DNA of 64,000 bases from Hyaloperonospora brassicae (lineage: Eukaryota > Oomycota > Peronosporomycetes > Peronosporales > Peronosporaceae): the NCBI GenBank assembly GCA_947650285.1, contig CANTFL010000634.1, positions 124,001-188,000 of the forward strand, written 5' to 3'. The position numbers were made by a program, and so were the translations under genes. Under the pieces are notes generated by a model that was not told the origin of the DNA, ran no database searches, and saw nothing but the letters and a program-made list of their open reading frames with translations. Below, piece by piece: positions 58,362 to 64,000 of this stretch; position 1 is the first letter of the stretch; each line of letters begins with the position of its first letter.

Positions 58362-60030
58362 TTGGTAAAAACATTTCAGGACGTGGTGTGTCACAACCCA
58401 CCGTCCGTCTTACCTCCCGATAGAGGTGTTCGTCATGCGATTGACTTGGTTCTTGGAACTAAATACTGCGTAACACGGCAATGGCTTTCTCGAATGAATA
58501 GTGTGTCTATATTAACGACTTCTTTAGCGCAAAGCACGCGGCAGGAATGGTACGTGGGAGCAAATCTTCCCATTCCACACCGATCTTCTGTGTCAAAAAG
58601 CACAATGGGAAGTCGCTCATTGTTCATGATTACAATAAGCTTAATGCGGCCACGATCCCGGCTCAGACACCAATTCCGAGGAAGGATGCTCTTCGGAACA
58701 ATATGGTGGGATGTACAATGAACAGTAGGCTCGACTTAGTCGATTGTTATTACCAGTTGATTATGCGTGAGAGTGATATTTAAATGGCAGCATTCAATTT
58801 CCCTTAGTGGTATGCTCTGGGAGTGGCTCGTTATGCCGCAAGGGTTATCAAATGCCCCGGCTACATTCAATCGTCTTGTGACACAATTGTTCAGACCTCA
58901 CCGAGGTTATGCACAGACGTACTTTGATGACATCTTTGTCCATAGTCGTGCTATGAACGGTCGGTCGGATGTGGACAATCACATTGACCATTTACGGCGG
59001 TGCTCGAGTGTATGCGCACGAATGAGTTGTACGCCAACGCATCTAAGTGCATCTTTAGTGCTGAAGAGATTTCGTTTTTAGGGTGCTTTATTGATAAACG
59101 AGGCCTTCGAGCGGATACCGCTAAGGTAAAAGCCATATTTTATATGCCGGTTCCAAAGAACCAGAAGGACTTACGTAAGTGGCTTGGTCTTGCCAATTAC
59201 TTGCAAAAGTACAGTGCAAACTATGCAGACATGGCTCGACCATTATCCAATCTCCTTAAAAAGGATGTGGAATGGTGTTGGACGAACACCGAGCAGTAAG
59301 CCTTTACGGATGTAAAAGAGAGTCTTCTTCATGCGCCAATCTTGGCTTTGCCCGATCTTGATCGGCCTTTCAGTGTCGTCTGTGACGCATCTGACTTTGC
59401 CATCGGCAGTGCTCTGTTACAAACAGATAATGATGGACGGGAACGCGTCATTGCGTTTACGTCCCGGTAGCTCAAAGATGCTGAAAAGAACTATCCAGTT
59501 CATGACAAGGAGCTAATTCCAATGAAGTATGCTTTAGTTAAATTCAGAGTTCATCTTCTTGGCTCTAAGCCTTTTGTGATCTTTACAGATCATGCGCCAT
59601 TACGCACTGCGACCCAGTCGCCACATCTCTCTCAGCGAATGGCCCGTTGGATTTCCTTCGTTGCCGATTACAACTTCGAGGTGAAGTATAAGTCGGGCAA
59701 GCAGAATGCTTTGGCTGATGCGTTGTCACGCAGGCCTGACTATGAGCTTGCTCATGTTACGACTCTGTCATCATCGGTCACAGACCTCATTCGTTCGGCA
59801 TATGCCAAAGATGAACATTGTGTAGCTTTGCTACGTGCTCTAGGGAGCGAGGAGTTTAACGACTCAGACATTAAATTGTCGGCACGTTTGCGTGCGAGGC
59901 TACATCGATATTCCATCGATCAAGGCCTGTTGTGCTATAGCACGGATGTGGAGGATACTTCCCGTATCGTTGTCCCTCATGATGAGGAATTGAAGTATCG
60001 CATCCTCTATGAGGCGCATGATACTTCGGT
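58362..60030 (+). pseudogene. Gypsy reverse transcriptase and RNase H, broken
   Basis: The RT domain starts with FQDVVCHNPPSVLPPDRGV; later segments in changing frames give YNKLNAATIPAQTPIPR, MLWEWLVMPQGLSNAPATFN and the catalytic YFDDIFVHSR (58920 onward). RNase H follows with VCDASDFAIGSALLQ (Asp at 59384-59386) and DHAPLRTATQSPHLSQRMAR, SGKQNALADALSRRPDYEL. Disruptions include a TAA at 59297-59299 and a TAG at 59468-59470 where relatives have Gln, and frame changes near 58480-58550 and 58785-58815. The domain ends near 60030 at ILYEAHDTS, where foreign sequence begins. Confidence 0.88.
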
Positions 60031-61905
60031 GATGAATTCATGGATAAAATGATGGGACGTGGATCGGTGACCACCCAGTTGGGGTGTCACTCACTGGTGG
60101 AAAATGATATCAAGGGACCTAGCGATCCAATAAGGAGATGTAAAGCGATCACAACGTTGATCGGCGATCCGATTCAACTGTCGCCAGACTGATGGATATG
60201 GAACGACCGGGGACAGAGCGATCTGGGACAAGACGACAAATATAACGATTTCCATGGAGCGATCTGGGACGAGGAAGTGGGACGAAGTCATATAATTTAC
60301 ATGAATATTGGTCAAGGAGAAGGATACGTATAGCAACGGTCGTGGATATTGTGGCCAAGTCATTCTGGAAAGATGCATCTGGGACCAGGTGATGCGATGG
60401 GATATGACGATGGGACGAAGGTGTAACATCCTGCAGATCGGTAATGCTCTTTACCGATCTCACAATGGAAGTACTGATTTAGGTTAATTATAGCCCGATC
60501 TGGAAACGTGGATACTCGTGGAGATCCAGGGAGCTATGTGGAGAGTCTTGTGTACCAGATAAACTCTGAAGGGTGATATTGGAGCTCGTACAATGAACAG
60601 AATTACATCTATTGTGGGATAGTAGCGTGTCGATCTCAACGATCTCGACTTTGGGCACCAGATCGATCATGTTCCATGTTGATTATGGATATATCGCTGA
60701 TGAGACTTTAGGATCATGATGAATATGTTCGTTAAAGGTCCATAAGTAAAGTCGCAGAAGTTCATACCAAAAGAGCTAGTGGGAGCCATTTGAAAAGACG
60801 TCGGAAAATGGATTTAAGCACATTTGGCACTGAAGTACTATTTCGGACCTTTTGGAACAAAAATTGGGAATTTGGTACCATTTTTGAAATTTGGTCTTTT
60901 CTGGGCATTTAGGCACGGTATCGGGAATATTGACGCTACCTTTGGAGTACAGGTCATAAAATTCCGACACGTGTTTAAGGGGATGGTGAAGCTTAAAGGT
61001 GATATCGGTTTGGAGAGTGACCTACAGTTTGGGATAGGCTTAAAGACAGGTTGGCTAGTAATTTGGTTGATTTATAAAAAAGACTTGAACTCTACTTCTT
61101 TTGCTCACAACGCGCGTTCCCCCCTTCCGGGCAAGATTTCTTTGGCTTCCCCGACGGTTTGAGGCACGCCTGCTACAAGGACAATGAAAACCTATCTTGG
61201 ATTGTTGGCCAAGATCGAGAAGAGCGATCTCGGGAAGTTTGGCCTGGATCGATCAAGTACTCACACTCAACTCAACTGCTAGGGTAGCAGCGACAAGGAA
61301 AAGGATTTAGGTTACAAGATCGTGAGACGGCTCAAGTGGTCAGAAGATCTGTACAAGGAGTTCAAGACAAGACCGAGCGAGATCGAAGCGATCCACAAGG
61401 AAGATCGCACCGTGTCATTTTGGCGAAACAGGACACATTGCGCACTTCCTGCAAAACCGGTCTATCCCAAGACCTGATCGGACCGATCCCAAGGCAAGAT
61501 CGACGCAAGATTACAATTTGCTGAGTGAAGATTCCCGCACAGCAAAGACCCCGATCCCGAAGACGTCGAGATCGGTGTGATTTAAGATCGAGATCGCGAC
61601 ATCTCCAAAATGAGATCGCCGCGGTTCGAGATCAGGATCGCAGAACTCCTGTTCGTGGTGTGAAGATTTATGCACCGGAAGCGAACGCTCAACCCCAACC
61701 TCTCAGCGAGATCAACATCTTCCAAGGCCGTTACGAAGAGCTCAAGCCAGCCGAACCGACGGGTACACAAGGTGAGCACAAGGCCATACAACGAGGCACA
61801 GATCGGAGTACCCCCTCCGTAAGTCGGCAAGTCTAGGCAAGTGGAAGATCGACCCTCACACAAGCGATTTTGTGAGATCGACTTCGCCACGCTGCGGCAA
61901 GCGTT
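60031..61905. mobile_element. Foreign 1.9-kb insertion between RNase H and integrase
   Basis: The pol reading stops after YEAHDTS (about 60030) and resumes at about 61906 with EKTYISVSQSYRWTKLYQW, so the intervening sequence is not part of the element. It is GATC-rich, has repeated GATCTGGGAC words (60219, 60261, 60373), a possible LTR start TGTAACATCC at about 60422, and shares 24 bp exactly with 29030-29053. A few codons of the integrase zinc-binding start (the HH half) are lost at the junction. No clear target duplication was found. It is probably a fragment of another LTR element. Confidence 0.75.
61525..61836 (+). pseudogene. Coding fragment within the insertion, possibly gag-like; function unknown
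   Basis: A 103-codon plus frame, Arg-rich at first (QRPRSRRRRDRCDLRSR) and then more protein-like (ANAQPQPLSEINIFQGRYEE). It overlaps the 24-bp string shared with 29030-29053. Its position after a possible LTR would fit the start of a retroelement gag, but no motif confirms this. Confidence 0.35.
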
Positions 61906-63363
61906 CGTCTCGGTCGAGCGAAGACCTATATCTCAGTTAGCCAATCCTATAGGTGGACCAAACTATACCAATGGGTGAGCACATATGTGCGTACGTGTGA
62001 AACGTGTCCACGGGTGAAACCCTCACCTCACGCGGCCGCGCTGCTGGCTGGTTTGCCTGTACCCTCGGGGTGTTGAGAGTCCATCAGTATGGACTTCCTG
62101 TTCAATTAACCGAAGGATTCGTATGGCAAAACGGGTATTGTGGTCTTTGTTGACCGTTTGAGCAAGATGACTCATTTAGCGGCGGTGGCAGATACCATAG
62201 ATGGTGAAGGTACAGCGACGCTGTTTATCGATCGCGTGTTTCGACAACACGGTTTGCCGTTGGCAATTGTCTCTGATAGAGATCCTCGCTTCACTGGGAA
62301 GTTTTGGATGTCCATCTTCAAGGTGCTTGGCACACGTTTGGACATGTCTACAGCGGATCATCCGCAGACTGATGGTCAAACCGAGCGAGTGAATCGCATC
62401 ATCGGTGACATCTTGCGCGGTGTTTGCGCTGAAACGCCAAAGCGTTGTAGTTCGATGCTCCCTGTCGTTGATTTTGCGTCGAATAACGCCGTGCATGCCT
62501 CCACCAGCTTCACACCGTTTTATGTAAATGGTATCACACACCCTCGCGTTTCGTTAACGCTACCACTACGTGGTTCAGAGCTTGGTGGTTGAGGAGTTGC
62601 CGATCGGCTTACTGATATCAGCCCTTCTGCTGTTCAAAAACAGGTAAGCGAGTTTCTCGCAACTAAATTGAATGTCTTACGAGATGTGCGTGACGCACTG
62701 GCTGATAGCCAAGAGAAGCAGAAGGAACAAGCTGATGCTAAACGCAGAGGTTTTATTGAACGTTATGAGGTCGGAGACCAAGTTCTACTCAATGCTAAAC
62801 TCTTATCTACAAATGTAGTGTCCGCCATCTTCAAGACAAAGTTGCGCCCGCGCTTCATTGGACCATTCACGGTCGTCGACAAGAAGGGACTTGCGTATAC
62901 GCTCAACCTTCCGCGCAAACTGCGCACACACCCCGTGTTCTACGTTGGCTTGCTTTAGCCGTTTCGGGATCTGTCCCACGTGAACTTGTAGGCACTTGCG
63001 CCGCATAGGTTGGCCTTGCCATCTGTTGCTGAATCCGTATCGACAGGTCAAGTTGACCCACCATCCGGGCTTGGCCCAACTCCAACGCCTGGGCACGGGC
63101 TCGCATCGCGTCAAACGCACTCTGGGTCTTACCCAATGTCTCACGGAGACCACTCAGCTCGAGAAGCACCTTCTCATGCTCCTCCTTTTGTACACCGACC
63201 ACCTCCGACGCTGCTCGATGAGCAAGGGAACCACCAGTTCCATGTGGAGCGACTCCTGAAACGACGTCGCCGTCAGGGCCAATACCAGTACCTTGTGAAG
63301 TGTCGAGGGTACCCGGAGTCGGAGAACTCGTGGGAGCTTGAGATACCCCTTCGGCAGGATTGA
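61906..63363 (+). pseudogene. Gypsy integrase and chromodomain, broken
   Basis: The zinc-binding CC half (TCETCPRV) is followed by the integrase core: ISMDFLF (after a TGA at 62074-62076 where relatives have Trp), VVFVDRLSKMTHLAAVADTI, VSDRDPRFTGKFW and STADHPQTDGQTERVN. A TGA at 62590-62592 interrupts. The C-terminal part includes GDQVLLNAKLLSTNVVSAIF and KLRPRFIGPFTVVDKKGLAY. After a TAG at 62956-62958 a shifted frame carries the chromodomain (63226-63363, FHVERLLKRRRRQGQYQYLV ... GYPESENSWELE), which in this family guides integration to chromatin. The expected Trp in the chromodomain VK-RGY strand is Cys here. Confidence 0.88.
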
Positions 63364-63907
63364 CCATACGCCGTGGATGTTTTTGAACATCGTGGCAAGC
63401 GTCTTCCATCGACCGAGAATGCTTCACGCTAATAGTGGTGGGAGGTAGCGGGTTGCTCCGCGCCTTAGGTTCGATGCCCGTGGCTACCGGCGTAGCCGTA
63501 GCATAGCGTGTGCGATTACGCAACTGAACTCTGGCCATGCTCTTGGCGTATTCGTACTGAGGCTTTCGTTCCAGACGAACATCGGCCACATTGACACTTG
63601 CCCTTAGTGAAGGGACACTGCTGAGATGCCGCGTGCGGCATACCCAACGGAAGAACTGATTGTCCTCCTCTGTAGGCAACTCGCCGGCGAACAACAACAT
63701 GGGCACGCCCTAATCGGTCGAACCGATATAACCACGAGCCAAGCTCTCGAGGTGCGACTTGTACTGACCTTGTGTGGTCAAGGACGATTCGATATACCTC
63801 TCATTCAGAACCTTGTGGAACGCAACGTCTTCTGGCGACGTAACCACTGGGCCAGTGGCCCATGTTCCAAGGCTACAGTTTTCCGTTTGACGGAGACGTT
63901 GCTCCAC
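62903..63907 (-). CDS. Long antisense open frame over the Gypsy 3' end; function unknown
   Basis: On the minus strand one frame is open from 63907 to a stop at 62903 apart from a single TAG at 63710-63712 (about 335 codons; ATG at 63700 for the downstream part). The part beyond the pol end (63907-63440) looks protein-like: YKSHLESLARGYIGSTD, then LLFAGELPTEEDNQFFRWVC and KPQYEYAKSMARVQLRNRTR. The rest overlaps the chromodomain and integrase C-terminus in antisense, includes a predicted helical segment (EEHEKVLLELSGLRETLG), and may be a mere shadow. I recognise no family. It could be an antisense gene of the element or the edge of a second, oppositely oriented element. Confidence 0.4.
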
Positions 63908-64000
63908 GTCTGGTGTTGAAAAAACGTAATTACTCCGGTTTTAAATAACCATCTGGGTCCGAGCGCGACGTAGAGCATGCTCCTCTCGCTGGAGAATTAA

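Larger units (their letters stand above)
54515..64000 (+). mobile_element. Large decayed Gypsy (Ty3) LTR retrotransposon with chromodomain
   Basis: Plus-strand order is gag, zinc knuckle, protease, linker, reverse transcriptase, RNase H, integrase and chromodomain, the chromovirus arrangement. The proposed 5' LTR begins TGTAACGGGGTCA at 54515. No 3' LTR is recognised before the window ends, so the right limit is open. The element is broken by many stops and frameshifts, an 813-bp tandem duplication (55706-57331) and a 1.9-kb foreign segment (60031-61905). It is an endogenous retrotransposon of the host genome, not a virus. Confidence 0.88.

Overview
The window looks like a repeat-dense, gene-poor stretch of a eukaryotic genome, most likely an oomycete (Phytophthora / downy-mildew type). 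This is inferred from the transposon families present (a chromodomain Gypsy element, a FAR1-type MULE, CENP-B/pogo-type transposases, L1-like LINE ends), from short GT-AG introns of about 54 to 87 bp, and from GC-richer coding islands in an AT-rich matrix. There is no bacterial operon structure and no CRISPR array, and I found no complete canonical tRNA or rRNA gene. Most of the coding sequence is broken transposon genes. Only a bZIP-type gene and a single-pass membrane protein gene look like ordinary host genes.

Layout. 1-5.8 kb: two terminal-inverted-repeat (TIR) elements, 1124-2202 and 3508-5789, each with an 8-bp target duplication. The second carries a (GA)n tract and a coding relic just inside its right TIR. 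6.8-9.3 kb: a MULE with TIRs of about 290 bp and a nearly full-length but frameshifted transposase. 13.1-14.4 kb: a multi-exon bZIP gene on the minus strand. 16.5-17.0 kb and 39.9-40.3 kb: two solo LTRs of one family in opposite orientation. 22-29 kb: three 15-bp minisatellites, a 0.7-kb TIR element and a MULE N-terminal fragment. 33.4-38.1 kb: three 5'-truncated LINE ends, all on the plus strand, the last inserted inside the TIR of a 2.3-kb element (37282-39574). 34.5-35.7 kb: the membrane-protein gene and a possible neighbouring exon. 47.2-47.7 kb: remnants of an unidentified gene. 48.3-50.3 kb: a complete but dead pogo/Tigger element with TA duplications. 51.6-54.1 kb: a second CENP-B-type transposase relic that has lost two catalytic Asp residues. 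54.5 kb to the window end: one large, decayed Gypsy element with an 813-bp internal tandem duplication, a 1.9-kb foreign insertion between RNase H and integrase, and a long antisense open frame over its 3' end.

Functionally the window records successive and nested transposition rather than a pathway. The least expected points are: (i) two TIR elements 32 kb apart with similar termini, 8-bp target duplications and possibly related Ala/Val-rich coding fragments in the same position; (ii) a regular array of short, partly covarying hairpins in the Gypsy leader; (iii) a bZIP whose invariant Asn is Gln and whose upstream exons are in frame across a single TAG or a 54-bp intron; (iv) catalytic-residue losses in duplicated or otherwise intact domains; (v) the antisense frame at the Gypsy 3' end.
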